A program made the translations under genes and the position numbers. From Pullulanibacillus sp. KACC 23026 (lineage in GTDB: Bacteria; Bacillota; Bacilli; Bacillales; Sporolactobacillaceae), in assembly GCF_029094525.1 (NCBI RefSeq), contig NZ_CP119107.1:2852001-2916000 (forward strand): 64,000 bases of DNA, in the 5' to 3' direction. This document shows positions 1 through 8,555 of this stretch, piece after piece. The notes beneath the pieces are model-generated. The model did not search any database. It worked only from the letters and a program-made list of their open reading frames with translations, and was not told where the DNA came from. How positions within the stretch are numbered: the stretch's first letter is position 1; every line of letters begins with the position of its first letter.

Positions 1-350
1 ATTTAAGAGTATTTGCTTGTGGTGTCTCGGAAAAAAGAACAGCAGTTTCTTGATCAAATGCTTTTAGAGTGGATACGGCGGATGAATATGTTCTTAGTAA
101 AGTGGCATAACATAAGGAAAATAGTCCTAACAGTCTGTACCTGCCCTTCATAAGTGGCAAGACGGGATTTTTCCTTTCTACTACCTTCTGAAGCTTTAAC
201 CGCATCACAAGTAACAGGCGAACAAATGCTTTATGTATAGGTTAAAACCCATAACCAAAGGGTATGGGTTTGCATGGTGAAGGGTTCGTGGCTCCTCGTA
301 CCGAATCCTCCAGGACATGATATACGTGTACTGGAGTACCCGAGGACCTA
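1..350. other. No recognisable gene
   Basis: I see no supported coding region here. A short plus-strand open stretch begins near position 20 (GTG GTG TCT CGG) but lacks a convincing ribosome site and matches no family I recognise. The right part holds the transcription terminator of the amidohydrolase gene, listed separately. Confidence 0.4.
245..271 (-). terminator. Possible terminator of the amidohydrolase operon
   Basis: Read on the minus strand, AACCCATA and TATGGGTT pair around an 8-base loop and are followed by TTTTAA. It lies about 80 bases past the amidohydrolase stop codon, where a terminator for the three-gene minus-strand operon is expected. The T-run is short, so the call is moderate. 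Confidence 0.4.
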
Positions 351-1544
351 CTAACCAATCGTAGGACAAAGTTGCTTTAATACTATGCCAACAAACGACA
401 TTACCCCAATGGACAACGAGGTCTCATCCACCGTGAATTTAGGATGATGATGCGGAAAGGTTATCCCCTCTTGGAGATTGCCTGCACCTACATAAAAAAA
501 CGTGCCTGGTACTTTAGCCTGGTAGGCTGAAAAATCCTCACCTCCCATATCTGGCACACCTTCCACCACTGTACCCTCGGGAAATATGTCCGTTAGAGAG
601 TCCCATACTTTTTTCGTAACAGCTTCATCATTTATCACCGGTCGGTAACCCCCTTGGTACTCAAATTCATAAGTTGAACCATGGGCTCCCGTAATCCCTT
701 TGATAATCCGTTCCATCAACTCCGGCACTTTCTGACGCAACTCTGTCTTGAAGGACCGAACAGTTCCACAGAGTTCAACTGTTTCCGGAATGATATTATG
801 TGCTGTACCTGCATGAAACTGAGTCACAGACAAGACAAGTTGTTCTAACGGATCGACATTGCGTGAGACGATGTGCTGTAAATTAGTCACCACTTGCGAT
901 GCAATTAGAATCGGGTCAATATTGACGTGCGGCTCTGCCGCATGACCACCTTGTCCGTGAATTCGAATATGAAACGTGTCAGGACCTGCCATCATAGGGC
1001 CCGACATCACAGATACCTTTCCAACTTCAAGCGGTGACCAAAGATGAATTCCAATGACGGAATCGGCACCATCTATCACACCAGCATGAACTAGCTCTTG
1101 GGCACCGCCAGGAAAAAGCTCTTCTGCATGTTGAAATATAAACCGCACTTCGCCATGGATTTCATGACGCAAGCCGCACAATATTTGAGCGACGCCTAGT
1201 AACATAGCTGTATGACCATCATGTCCACATGCGTGCATTTTGCCAGGAAATCGAGAGACAAAATCAAAGTCATTCTCTTCCGTTATTGGCAAGGCATCCA
1301 TATCGGCACGCAATGCTAGTACGGGACCCAGGTAAGCACCATTTAACCGCGCTAAAACACTCGTTTTCGTGGGTTTACTCACTTCTAAGCCACCGAATGA
1401 TTGGAGTGTATCATACACAAACTGCGATGTGTTTACCTCTTCAAAGGAGAGCTCTGGATTCTTGTGTAAATATCGTCGCCATGCAACAACTTCATCTTTA
1501 ACTTGATCAACTAAGGATTGAATCATTTCAATTCTTATAGACAT
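351..1544 (-). CDS. M20-family amidohydrolase (N-acyl amino acid / amide hydrolase)
   Basis: Zinc-dependent cytosolic hydrolase of the M20D group (IAA-amino-acid hydrolase, hippurate hydrolase and N-acyl-L-amino-acid amidohydrolase relatives); it removes an acyl group from an amino acid or related amide. The metal-binding motif HACGHDGH is at about residues 104-111, the catalytic glutamate pair in FQHAEE at 141-142, GGEDFSAY near the C-terminus and a late HHHP histidine cluster, so the active site looks complete. The 397-residue length is normal. I place the start at the ATG at 1544 because GGGTGG precedes it by seven bases; a GTG 39 bases upstream is possible but has no ribosome site. It is the last gene of an operon with an amino-acid permease and a C-N hydrolase, suggesting uptake and hydrolysis of one amide-type nutrient. 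The exact substrate cannot be read from sequence. Confidence 0.9.
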   Translation of the reverse strand: MSIRIEMIQSLVDQVKDEVVAWRRYLHKNPELSFEEVNTSQFVYDTLQSFGGLEVSKPTKTSVLARLNGAYLGPVLALRADMDALPITEENDFDFVSRFPGKMHACGHDGHTAMLLGVAQILCGLRHEIHGEVRFIFQHAEELFPGGAQELVHAGVIDGADSVIGIHLWSPLEVGKVSVMSGPMMAGPDTFHIRIHGQGGHAAEPHVNIDPILIASQVVTNLQHIVSRNVDPLEQLVLSVTQFHAGTAHNIIPETVELCGTVRSFKTELRQKVPELMERIIKGITGAHGSTYEFEYQGGYRPVINDEAVTKKVWDSLTDIFPEGTVVEGVPDMGGEDFSAYQAKVPGTFFYVGAGNLQEGITFPHHHPKFTVDETSLSIGVMSFVGIVLKQLCPTIG

Positions 1545-1646
1545 ATCAATCCACCCAACTATCTTAGTTTGACTATCGAGCACAACTTAAAGAGCAGTCC
1601 CTTTGCGGCGATTGGCTCTATCGGACAGCCTTGCAGCTTTTAAGAC

Positions 1647-3026
1647 TTAGGCACTTTCGGATACATCATCAGCAGCTGCAAAATCTAGCTCTGGAGGTTT
1701 CCTTCTAAACATTTTTGTTAAAAACAGGAGATAAATGAAACCTAGTATAGCCCATGCAGTACCGAGTCGAAGTGCGTTTTTGTCGAGATGAATAAAAAGC
1801 CAGATGGTAAATCCAGCACCAATAAGTGGCATTATCACATATAGGGCGATGTCTTTGAGGGTTCTCTGACGTCCGCGTATAAAGTACCGCACTATGACAG
1901 ACAAATTGACAAATGTGAATGCGGTAAAAGCTCCAAAATTAATAAACGAAGTAGATGTAGCAACATTCAACTTCAGGGCAGCAAGGCAAACAACACCAAC
2001 AATCAAGATGTTCCATACAGGCGTTTTAAACTTTTTATGCAATTTCCCAAAAACAGGTTTTGGCAATACACCATCGCGCCCCATTGCATAAAGAAGTCGA
2101 GACACGCTTGCCTGGGCAGATAGTCCACAGGTTAAAGATCCAACAACGGACGCAGCTACGAATACGGATGCAAAAATGTTACCGCCAACGAATTTTACTA
2201 TTTCTGGCCCTGCCGCATTGACGTTGGAAAAATCACTTGGATGAAATAATTGTCCAACATATGTCACAATGACAAATATCAACCCACATACGAGTGTCGC
2301 GAGAAGCGTCGCTTTAGGAATTGTCCGCTCAGGTGCAATTGTTTCTTCTGAGAGTGTGGATATCGCGTCAAAGCCTAAGAAGGAATAACAAGCAATGGAA
2401 GCACCGGTCATCACCGTAGAGAATGAACCATGAGGGTTAAAAAGTGGTAACCCAGATATAAGTTTTCCAGTCCCAATTCCGTGAACAACTCCATTGATGG
2501 TCAGCACTACAAAGACGGCAATCATGATCAACTGAAAGAGCATCATCCAAAGGTTTACACTTGTTGTAATCTTTATTCCTATGATATTTAAGATAGTTGT
2601 AGCGGCAACCAATGAAACCACCCAGATCCACGTGGGAATCCCTGGCACAGCTGATCCTAAATAACTCGCTGTAACTACACAAGCTGCCATAGGTAAGAAA
2701 AAGTAATCCAATAGGACTGCCCATCCGATCATAAACCCTAGATGTGCCCCAAATGATTTTCGAGCGTAAGTATAAGCCGAACCGGCCGTTGGATAGGCTT
2801 TGACCATCCTACCGTAACTATATGCTGTAAACAACATGGCAACGAGCGCCACAATGTATGCCGATGTTGCCCTACCATGAGTACTCTGAACCATGACCCC
2901 ATATGTTCCAAACACAACTAATGGACTCATATAGGCAATGCCAAATAAAACAACTGGTAGTAATGTTAAAGACCGGCTCAACGTCACTCTACTTTCACTC
3001 TTTGCTGCTACTTTGTTCAAGTTCAT
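1647..3026 (-). CDS. APC-superfamily amino acid permease
   Basis: Integral membrane transporter of the amino acid-polyamine-organocation superfamily, importing an amino acid or amine by ion-coupled symport or exchange. The 459-residue protein has about twelve hydrophobic segments, a short hydrophilic N-terminus and the APC pattern in the first helix (LFGIAYMSPLVVFGTYG). GSAYTYARKSFG after helix 2 and SFLGFDAISTLSEE around helix 6 are family hallmarks. The start at 3026 is fixed by AAGGAGGAG just upstream and by a one-base overlap with the stop of the preceding hydrolase gene (TAATG), so the two are translationally coupled. The stop lies about 100 bases before the amidohydrolase start. Its neighbours suggest that it imports the substrate of the two hydrolases or exports a product. 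Confidence 0.9.
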   Translation of the reverse strand: MNLNKVAAKSESRVTLSRSLTLLPVVLFGIAYMSPLVVFGTYGVMVQSTHGRATSAYIVALVAMLFTAYSYGRMVKAYPTAGSAYTYARKSFGAHLGFMIGWAVLLDYFFLPMAACVVTASYLGSAVPGIPTWIWVVSLVAATTILNIIGIKITTSVNLWMMLFQLIMIAVFVVLTINGVVHGIGTGKLISGLPLFNPHGSFSTVMTGASIACYSFLGFDAISTLSEETIAPERTIPKATLLATLVCGLIFVIVTYVGQLFHPSDFSNVNAAGPEIVKFVGGNIFASVFVAASVVGSLTCGLSAQASVSRLLYAMGRDGVLPKPVFGKLHKKFKTPVWNILIVGVVCLAALKLNVATSTSFINFGAFTAFTFVNLSVIVRYFIRGRQRTLKDIALYVIMPLIGAGFTIWLFIHLDKNALRLGTAWAILGFIYLLFLTKMFRRKPPELDFAAADDVSESA

Positions 3027-3877
3027 TATTCTCCTCCTTTCATAGATATCCCGACTTCCCATAGGCCTGGGCGTACTTCGTTAATCTCTGAAGTTCTATA
3101 CTGAATTCGATGTTCATTTAAGTAGTGGTAGGTTTGGCGACTCTGCTCGACCTGTGACAAATCAATTGTTGCAGATAGAATTTCTTCTTCATTCGCACGC
3201 GCTTCTGCAATGACCCTCCCGTATGGATCAATGACAGCACTTTCTCCAACAAACTGAATAGCATCGTTAAATCGATGGTCACCTACACGGTTGACATATG
3301 CCATGAATACTTGATTTTCCTGTGCACGAGCTTGTGCTGAGATGCGGTGAATAGGTCCATACGGTTCCATATTGGCACTATTACAAAATAGAAGTTTTGC
3401 ACCAGCATTTGCGAGAATACGAGTTGGCTCTGGAAATTCCACATCGTAACAAATGACAACTCCAATTTTAGTATCTTTCCAAAGCGCTACTTTGAAACGG
3501 TCCCCTGGATCAATATTTGCTCCCTCGCCTACCCAAAGATGGGTTTTTCGGTATGCTAATACGAGCCCTGAAGGATCAATAACAACGGTTGTATTATATA
3601 CATTGGCTCCATCTTTCTCGTTGAATCCAACGACAATAGTTGTATTCGCGTCCTTTGCTTGCTCTTCAATATGTCGAATAATCGGTCCATCCAAAGGCTC
3701 GGCTAGAGAACGAGCAATCTCTCGGTTAGGAAAACCTACCAAATAGGTTTCGGGAAACATGATGACATCGTGTGACGCCCCGTATTTCTTGACCACCTCC
3801 TCGACCCTTGCCATATTTTTCTCCACTTTCGCGTCGTAACTTTCAAGCTGGGCGAGAGCAATTTTAAGTTCGGACAT
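3026..3877 (-). CDS. Carbon-nitrogen hydrolase (nitrilase superfamily amidase)
   Basis: Cytosolic amidase of the nitrilase superfamily, which converts a carboxamide to an acid plus ammonia by a Cys-Glu-Lys triad. All three residues are visible: Glu43 in FPETYL, Lys111 in YRKTHL and Cys143 in ICYDVEFPE. The CYDVEFPE form resembles aliphatic amidases such as 5-aminovaleramidase and R-amidase more than N-carbamoylputrescine amidase. Its 283 residues match the family. The start at 3877 has AGGAGATGAAAAG directly upstream; a further ATG at 3901 has no ribosome site. It is first in the minus-strand operon with the APC permease and the M20 hydrolase. If its product were 5-aminovalerate or GABA, the nearby gabT/gabD pair could process it; that link is inference. 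Confidence 0.88.
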   Translation of the reverse strand: MSELKIALAQLESYDAKVEKNMARVEEVVKKYGASHDVIMFPETYLVGFPNREIARSLAEPLDGPIIRHIEEQAKDANTTIVVGFNEKDGANVYNTTVVIDPSGLVLAYRKTHLWVGEGANIDPGDRFKVALWKDTKIGVVICYDVEFPEPTRILANAGAKLLFCNSANMEPYGPIHRISAQARAQENQVFMAYVNRVGDHRFNDAIQFVGESAVIDPYGRVIAEARANEEEILSATIDLSQVEQSRQTYHYLNEHRIQYRTSEINEVRPGLWEVGISMKGGE

Positions 3878-4640
3878 CTTTTCATCTCCTATCCATAACA
3901 TTTTCCTTCAAGCTTCTGTCTAACTAAGATGTCTGCGATATTATAGTTTTCCTCCGATACTGGCTAGCCCAATATTCTTCACAAAGCGCAAAGCTGTCCA
4001 ATATGAATCTGTACGTCTGACAACAATTCCTATAAGCAATTGAGTGACAAGGGAGAGGATGTGTTGAATCACATCATTTAAGTTCTACGAAAGTATAAAA
4101 CGTAAAGGTTCGGCTTCCACCTTCAATTTCCTAGATCGGAATGCCTACTCTAAAACTTCCTAAATGCGAATAAGTAACTTCATTAGAGTTCTGACTCCTT
4201 TTACCGTCCGAAACAACGAGTAGCCTTGTAGTCATTCATAAACCGCGTTTGGTGTTCTAAAGAGCAACGTGCCAATTAGGTATCTTATAAGTTGCTCAAA
4301 TCCTGTCGCTCTTTCTCATCCATCGATTTCAGTAAAAAGATTACAGTTGTCGGCTGTATACAACACCCCCTTTATATTCCAAATAAATGGATTTGGGCAT
4401 TTCAGTCAGCAGTATTCATACGTTTCCGTGTTCATGGCAGCGATATTCCGTGTGCTCAAACCAAACCTTTGATCATTTTCAAAAATTCATAGTTTTTCAC
4501 ATCGCAGTAGGCACATCAACTATAAAAAGTGCTATTTCCTTGTTTCACAAAGACGCCTCCTGAATTAACAAAAGGAAATCGCATACACAAAATACTTTAT
4601 GCAATAGGTGAATTTGTTAAAGCACTTTCTAAAAAGCACC
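3878..4640. other. Gene-free stretch with no recognised content
   Basis: About 760 bases without a supported gene. Both strands are rich in stop codons. A minus-strand TATAAT lies about 50 bases upstream of the amidase start and may be its -10 box, but I could not pair it with a good -35. The last 30 bases before 4668 resemble the leader of the intact gabT gene and belong to the duplicated, decayed copy. Confidence 0.4.
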
Positions 4641-4667
4641 CTTGCCTTATTAAGAGGAGGCATCTAT

Positions 4668-5125
4668 TATGTCAGAATCCTTCGTATCTACTACAACGAA
4701 AGATCTTTTAGAAAAAAGAAAGACATATATTACAAACGAGTCAGTAACGGGAATTTAACGAGGCTGCCGTTATAGATTTGGACCAAAATGAGTCTATCGA
4801 TTTCGCTGGAAATGGAACGCTTAATGTTGGCCATAGCCATATGGAGATGACTAGAGCATTCATATCGCAAGTGGATCAACGTCATGATGTATGAGGGATA
4901 TATTAATCTGTCTGTTAAATTATGTAAGATTATATCTGGGGATTTTAAAAGACCAGTGATCTTTTTTAATTCAGGAAATAAAGCTGTTGAAAACGTCATT
5001 AAATTATGTAGACGGTACAATGAACGCCGAGTTATCGTTCTTTTACCCACTGTAACCACGGAAGAACCCATATCACAATTGGCATGACAAGTAATGTTAC
5101 ATCCTATAAATTTAGTTTAAATGAA
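4668..5125 (+). pseudogene. Decayed 5' fragment of a second gabT
   Basis: The sequence matches the first 480 bases of the intact gabT at 7158-8465 base for base over long stretches, including the AGGAGGCATCTATTATG ribosome site and start. It has internal deletions (a loss in the region coding for residues 29-37, another just before the HDVMMYEGYIN equivalent), in-frame stops soon after residue 25, and ends where the intact gene reads ...PYKFGFG. The pyridoxal-phosphate half of the enzyme is missing, so it cannot be functional. It is a tandem duplication relic on the far side of gabR from the working copy. An inverted copy of the GabR-type operator follows at 5164. Confidence 0.85.
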
Positions 5126-5163
5126 TTTATAATACAGTGTATATTAATTTAATATAATGAAAA

Positions 5164-5192
5164 GTACCAAAAGAATAAATATTCAGGTACCA
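5164..5192. promoter_or_regulatory. Second, inverted copy of the GabR-type operator
   Basis: Two GTACCA sites begin at 5164 and 5187, 23 bases apart. The same pair, with the same 23-base spacing and a very similar AT-rich spacer, is found inverted (TGGTAC) at 7013-7041 between gabR and gabT. The pair here lies just past the gabT remnant and drives no obvious gene, so it is probably a relic, though it could still bind the regulator. Confidence 0.6.
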
Positions 5193-5227
5193 GTTTCTCT
5201 TTTGGGACAAAATGCTATTACATGAAT

Positions 5228-5280
5228 AAACCGCATGAAATCTGATTTAAAAATCCTGATTTCATGCGGTTTTATATTTT
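5228..5280 (+). terminator. Strong rho-independent terminator
   Basis: AACCGCATGAAATC pairs with GATTTCATGCGGTT around a 15-base loop and is followed by TTATATTTT. It faces plus-strand transcription leaving the gabT remnant. The reverse strand also forms the stem with a weaker T-run, so it may help end transcription from gabR, whose stop is 290 bases away. Confidence 0.75.
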
Positions 5281-5572
5281 CAATATTTGTATAGAATTAT
5301 TAATTTTCCCCTTATGTCCCAACCCCTTTTTTAAGATACCTTCTTTTGTGGATACCATTTCCATTACAGGGTCATCGACTTCGAGAAAGTTGCTATTCTC
5401 CCTTTCCTTTATAGAAAAAAACAAAATATTATCTTCTGAAATTTCAATTATATTAACCTTCTAAATGGTTAGTTTTTCTGATTTCAATACTTTCAATCGC
5501 TTACCTTTCTGGAAAATGAGAAATGCGAGAAACCTAGTCCTTTTTATTATAAAAGATCATTTGAATGGATAC
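5281..5572. other. Short AT-rich gap, possible sensor-kinase remnant
   Basis: No intact gene. On the minus strand a frame reads IIEISEDNIL, then after some 25 residues STKEGILKKGLGHKG, faintly like the C-terminal ATP-binding part of AgrC/GHKL sensor kinases. The similarity is weak and the frame too short, so I do not call a gene. Confidence 0.2.
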
Positions 5573-6985
5573 TTATGATTCTATAATTTTATGCAACCTC
5601 TCGACTGCTTCTTCCATTTGGCCTTCGTGAATATTAGCAAACCCAAGTACCATACTGACACACTTCTTTTCTTTAAACTTATTATTTAACATAAATCTTC
5701 TCATAGTGTAGATTTCCAGTTTCTCCTCTGTTGCTCTCCTTTCTATTTCCTCATAGTTTTTATCTGTTTTGAAATCTGCCAAGAAATGGAGCCCAGCTGG
5801 AATGTCTGCGATCCGAATACGATTATTGAAACGTTTTTTAAGAATCTCAATGAGTTGCTTGCGTTTGCTTTCATAATAATGGTTCATTCTCTTTATATGT
5901 TTCGCGTATTCGCCGCTCTCAATAAAATAATGCAAGGTGTAAAGGGCTAATAAATTACTGCTTTGCATAAAATCATGAGCTGTTTCTCGATAGTTTCTTA
6001 GTATTTCAATTGGCAAGACCATATAACTGATTCGAAATCCCGGTAACAAGCTTTTAGAAAAGGTCCCTGTATAAATAACTCGCTGATTAAGGTCCAAGCT
6101 TTGTAAAGAAGGAATATTGTCTGTTTCATATTTAAACTCACTATCATAATCATCTTCAACAATATATCGACCATTAGATTGAGAGGCCCAATTGAGCAAT
6201 TCAATCCGTCTTGAAATGGGCATAATTTTTCCAGTTGGAAATTGATGGGATGGTGTAACAAAAAGAAAATCAGCATCCACCGACTCCACTTCTTTTATAT
6301 CAATCCCCTGTGCATCCAACTGAACCAACTGGACATTAAAGCCCATACCTTTTAATAGATTAAAAAACCGAGAGTACCCTGGATTTTCCATCGCAATGAT
6401 GGTCTCTTCTTTTTGGCCCCCCATCATTTGTTGAACTAGAGATTGCGTACCTGCTCCTATCACAATTTGCTCTGGTTCACATACGACACCCCGGGTTATC
6501 GCAATCATTCGGCTAATAGTCTGTCTGACAAGATAAGGACCTTGCCGATGGGGAATCTCCGTAAGCTCCCTTTTGTGATGCTTGACCGCTTTTTGTTCAC
6601 ATCTCAACCATTCCTTAAATGGAAACATTGAGCTATCTGCTGTCATATGAGAAAGAGATAACCATCCCTCCTTGTCCAGTTCTACCTCTTTTAACTCCAA
6701 CGAAAGTTTCTTTCGATCTGAAGGTTGTAGATTAATAAATGGCGTAATCACCTCAACAAAATAACCGCTACGTTCCTTCGTGTAAATATATCCCTCTGCT
6801 AATAGTTGCTCATAGGCATTTGCAACGGAGTTAACACTTACTTTCAATTGATCTGCTAATTTACGTTTAGAAGGTAATTTCTCATGAGCTGCAAGTTTTT
6901 CCTGAAAAATAGCCGCTTTAATCCCTTCATATATTTGATGATAAATATAGGTATCCCTGCTGTGATCGATCGTCAGAAATAACAT
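5573..6985 (-). CDS. gabR: MocR-family transcriptional regulator, GabR-like
   Basis: DNA-binding regulator with an N-terminal GntR-type winged helix (about residues 10-75, LPSKRKLADQLKVSVNSVANAYEQL) joined to an aminotransferase-like domain (about 115-470). In GabR of Bacillus subtilis this domain binds pyridoxal phosphate and GABA and activates gabTD while repressing gabR itself. The Schiff-base lysine is present in YTGTFSKSLLPGFR near residue 312, and the DDYDSEF aspartate motif is also seen. The 470-residue length is right for the family. It is divergent from gabT-gabD, with paired TGGTAC sites between them. The next gene on the left is a gabT relic, so the locus has been rearranged. Symbol chosen from architecture and position; specificity for GABA rather than 5-aminovalerate is inferred. 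Confidence 0.88.
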   Translation of the reverse strand: MLFLTIDHSRDTYIYHQIYEGIKAAIFQEKLAAHEKLPSKRKLADQLKVSVNSVANAYEQLLAEGYIYTKERSGYFVEVITPFINLQPSDRKKLSLELKEVELDKEGWLSLSHMTADSSMFPFKEWLRCEQKAVKHHKRELTEIPHRQGPYLVRQTISRMIAITRGVVCEPEQIVIGAGTQSLVQQMMGGQKEETIIAMENPGYSRFFNLLKGMGFNVQLVQLDAQGIDIKEVESVDADFLFVTPSHQFPTGKIMPISRRIELLNWASQSNGRYIVEDDYDSEFKYETDNIPSLQSLDLNQRVIYTGTFSKSLLPGFRISYMVLPIEILRNYRETAHDFMQSSNLLALYTLHYFIESGEYAKHIKRMNHYYESKRKQLIEILKKRFNNRIRIADIPAGLHFLADFKTDKNYEEIERRATEEKLEIYTMRRFMLNNKFKEKKCVSMVLGFANIHEGQMEEAVERLHKIIES

Positions 6986-7012
6986 AGTTCCCTCCTGCTT
7001 AAAAATTAGAAC

Positions 7013-7041
7013 TGGTACCTAACAATATTATTTTTTGGTAC
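7013..7041. promoter_or_regulatory. Direct-repeat operator between gabR and gabT
   Basis: Two TGGTAC sites begin at 7013 and 7036, 23 bases apart, in the gap between divergent gabR and gabT and close to the gabR start. GabR-type MocR regulators bind direct repeats of an ATACCA-like half-site, and the reverse complement here reads GTACCA twice. The 23-base step puts both sites on nearly the same face of the helix. A copy with identical spacing is found inverted at 5164-5192. Confidence 0.65.
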
Positions 7042-7157
7042 TTTTTATTATATCAGATTATTATAAACTATTTTATAAGTTGTTTTATTGGTAAGATTGT
7101 TGAATTAATTCAGGACTTTTCTAAAAAACAACCAATCATTATGAGGAGGCATCTATT

Positions 7158-8465
7158 ATGTCAGAAACCTTCGTTTCTTCTACTACGAAAGATCTGCAAG
7201 AAAAAAGAAAGAAATATGTTCCAAAAGGAGTCAGTAATGGAAATTTAAATCTTGCCCATCACGCATACGGTGCTACCGTTATAGATTTGGACCAAAATGA
7301 GTATATCGATTTCGCAGGTGCGATTGGAACGCTCAATGTTGGCCATAGTCACAAGAAGGTGACTGAGGCAGTCAAATCGCAAGTGGATCATTTTTTGCAC
7401 CCAGGATTTAACGTCATGATGTATGAGGGATATATTAATCTGGCTGAGAAACTATGCCAGATTACACCTGGGGATTTTGAAAAACAAGCGATCTTTTTTA
7501 ATTCAGGAGCTGAGGCGGTTGAAAACGCCATTAAGGTATCTAGACGCTACACAGGGCGCCAAGCAGTCGTTTCTTTTACCCGCGGTTACCATGGAAGAAC
7601 CAATCTTACAATGGGCATGACAAGTAAAGTGAAACCCTATAAATTTGGCTTTGGACCATTCGCTCCTGAAATTTACCAAGCTCCTTTCCCTTATATGTAT
7701 CGCAGGCCAAACGGAATGACAGAAGAGGCCTATATTGACCATATTATTGAAGAATTCAAAGATTTCTTCATTGCAACAGTAGCACCTGAGACAGTAGCAT
7801 GTGTCGTTATGGAACCCGTTCAAGGTGAAGGCGGTTTTATTATCCCTCCAATGAAATTCGTTCAAGCGGTCAGCCAGTTTTGTAAAGACAATGGCATTGT
7901 GTTTGTAGCAGACGAAATTCAAACCGGGTTTGGCCGAACTGGAAAACTCTTTGCCATAGATCACTTTGATGTTGTGCCGGACTTAATAACCGTTTCCAAA
8001 TCCTTGGCTGCTGGTCTTCCTTTAAGTGGGATTGTGGGTAAGAAGGAAATTTTAGACCTTCCTGATCCCGGGGAACTTGGAGGAACCTATGCCGGGAGTC
8101 CGGTTGCTTGCGCTGCTGCATTAGCTGTTATTGACATAATAGAAGAAGAAAGTTTAGTAAGTAAGGCGGAGATCCTTGGTGAGAAACTAGAATTAAAATT
8201 GAAGGAGCTTTATGATAAGTACGACTACGTGGGAGATATCCGTCGCCTTGGGGCAATGGTCGCGGTAGAACTTGTTGAAGACCGTGAAAGCAAGCGTCCG
8301 AACAAGGCAAAAACGGCCGAGATAATAAGACGGGCCAATCAGAACGGCCTTTTATTGCTCTCTGCCGGGATTAAAGGAAATATCATTCGTTTCCTAACAC
8401 CACTTGTCATCACAGATGAGGAACTAGCAAAAGGGCTTTCTCGACTCGAACAATCCTTTGTTTAA
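7158..8465 (+). CDS. gabT: 4-aminobutyrate (or 5-aminovalerate) aminotransferase
   Basis: Class III pyridoxal-phosphate transaminase moving the amino group of GABA to 2-oxoglutarate, giving succinate semialdehyde. Visible features are the cofactor pocket FNSGAEAVENAIK, the aspartate motif VFVADEIQTGFGRTG (about residues 252-266), the Schiff-base lysine in ITVSKSLAAGLPLSG (about 279) and the GGTYAGSPVACAAALA segment. The 435-residue length matches the family. AGGAGG eight bases before the ATG at 7158 sets the start. It forms an operon with gabD, 90 bases downstream, and is divergent from gabR, its likely activator. DavT, the 5-aminovalerate enzyme, is a close relative, so the C5 substrate is possible given the aminovaleramidase-like amidase upstream in the window. 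Confidence 0.92.
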   Translation: MSETFVSSTTKDLQEKRKKYVPKGVSNGNLNLAHHAYGATVIDLDQNEYIDFAGAIGTLNVGHSHKKVTEAVKSQVDHFLHPGFNVMMYEGYINLAEKLCQITPGDFEKQAIFFNSGAEAVENAIKVSRRYTGRQAVVSFTRGYHGRTNLTMGMTSKVKPYKFGFGPFAPEIYQAPFPYMYRRPNGMTEEAYIDHIIEEFKDFFIATVAPETVACVVMEPVQGEGGFIIPPMKFVQAVSQFCKDNGIVFVADEIQTGFGRTGKLFAIDHFDVVPDLITVSKSLAAGLPLSGIVGKKEILDLPDPGELGGTYAGSPVACAAALAVIDIIEEESLVSKAEILGEKLELKLKELYDKYDYVGDIRRLGAMVAVELVEDRESKRPNKAKTAEIIRRANQNGLLLLSAGIKGNIIRFLTPLVITDEELAKGLSRLEQSFV

Positions 8466-8478
8466 ATTTTTAACGTCT

Positions 8479-8526
8479 AGAGGCTGATCCAAAACAAGGG
8501 ACAGACCCTTCTTGAATCAGCCTCTT
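8479..8526 (+). repeat. Hairpin between gabT and gabD
   Basis: AGAGGCTGAT pairs with ATCAGCCTCT, enclosing a small GGGACAGACCC palindrome. There is no clear T-run after it (CCTCTTAATCTTG), so it is more likely a messenger-processing or partial-attenuation hairpin than a full stop, which would fit uneven gabT and gabD expression. Confidence 0.5.
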
Positions 8527-8555
8527 AATCTTGATTACGCGAGGAGTGAAGCGGC

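Noticed and set aside
4269-4711. Short plus-strand open frames before the gabT relic
   Set aside because: Overlapping frames of about equal length, no ribosome sites, no family; chance openness in AT-rich DNA.
5281-5470. Remnant of a GHKL sensor kinase on the minus strand
   Set aside because: Only a faint match of a few residues (STK...GLG) and no upstream kinase part; too weak to call.
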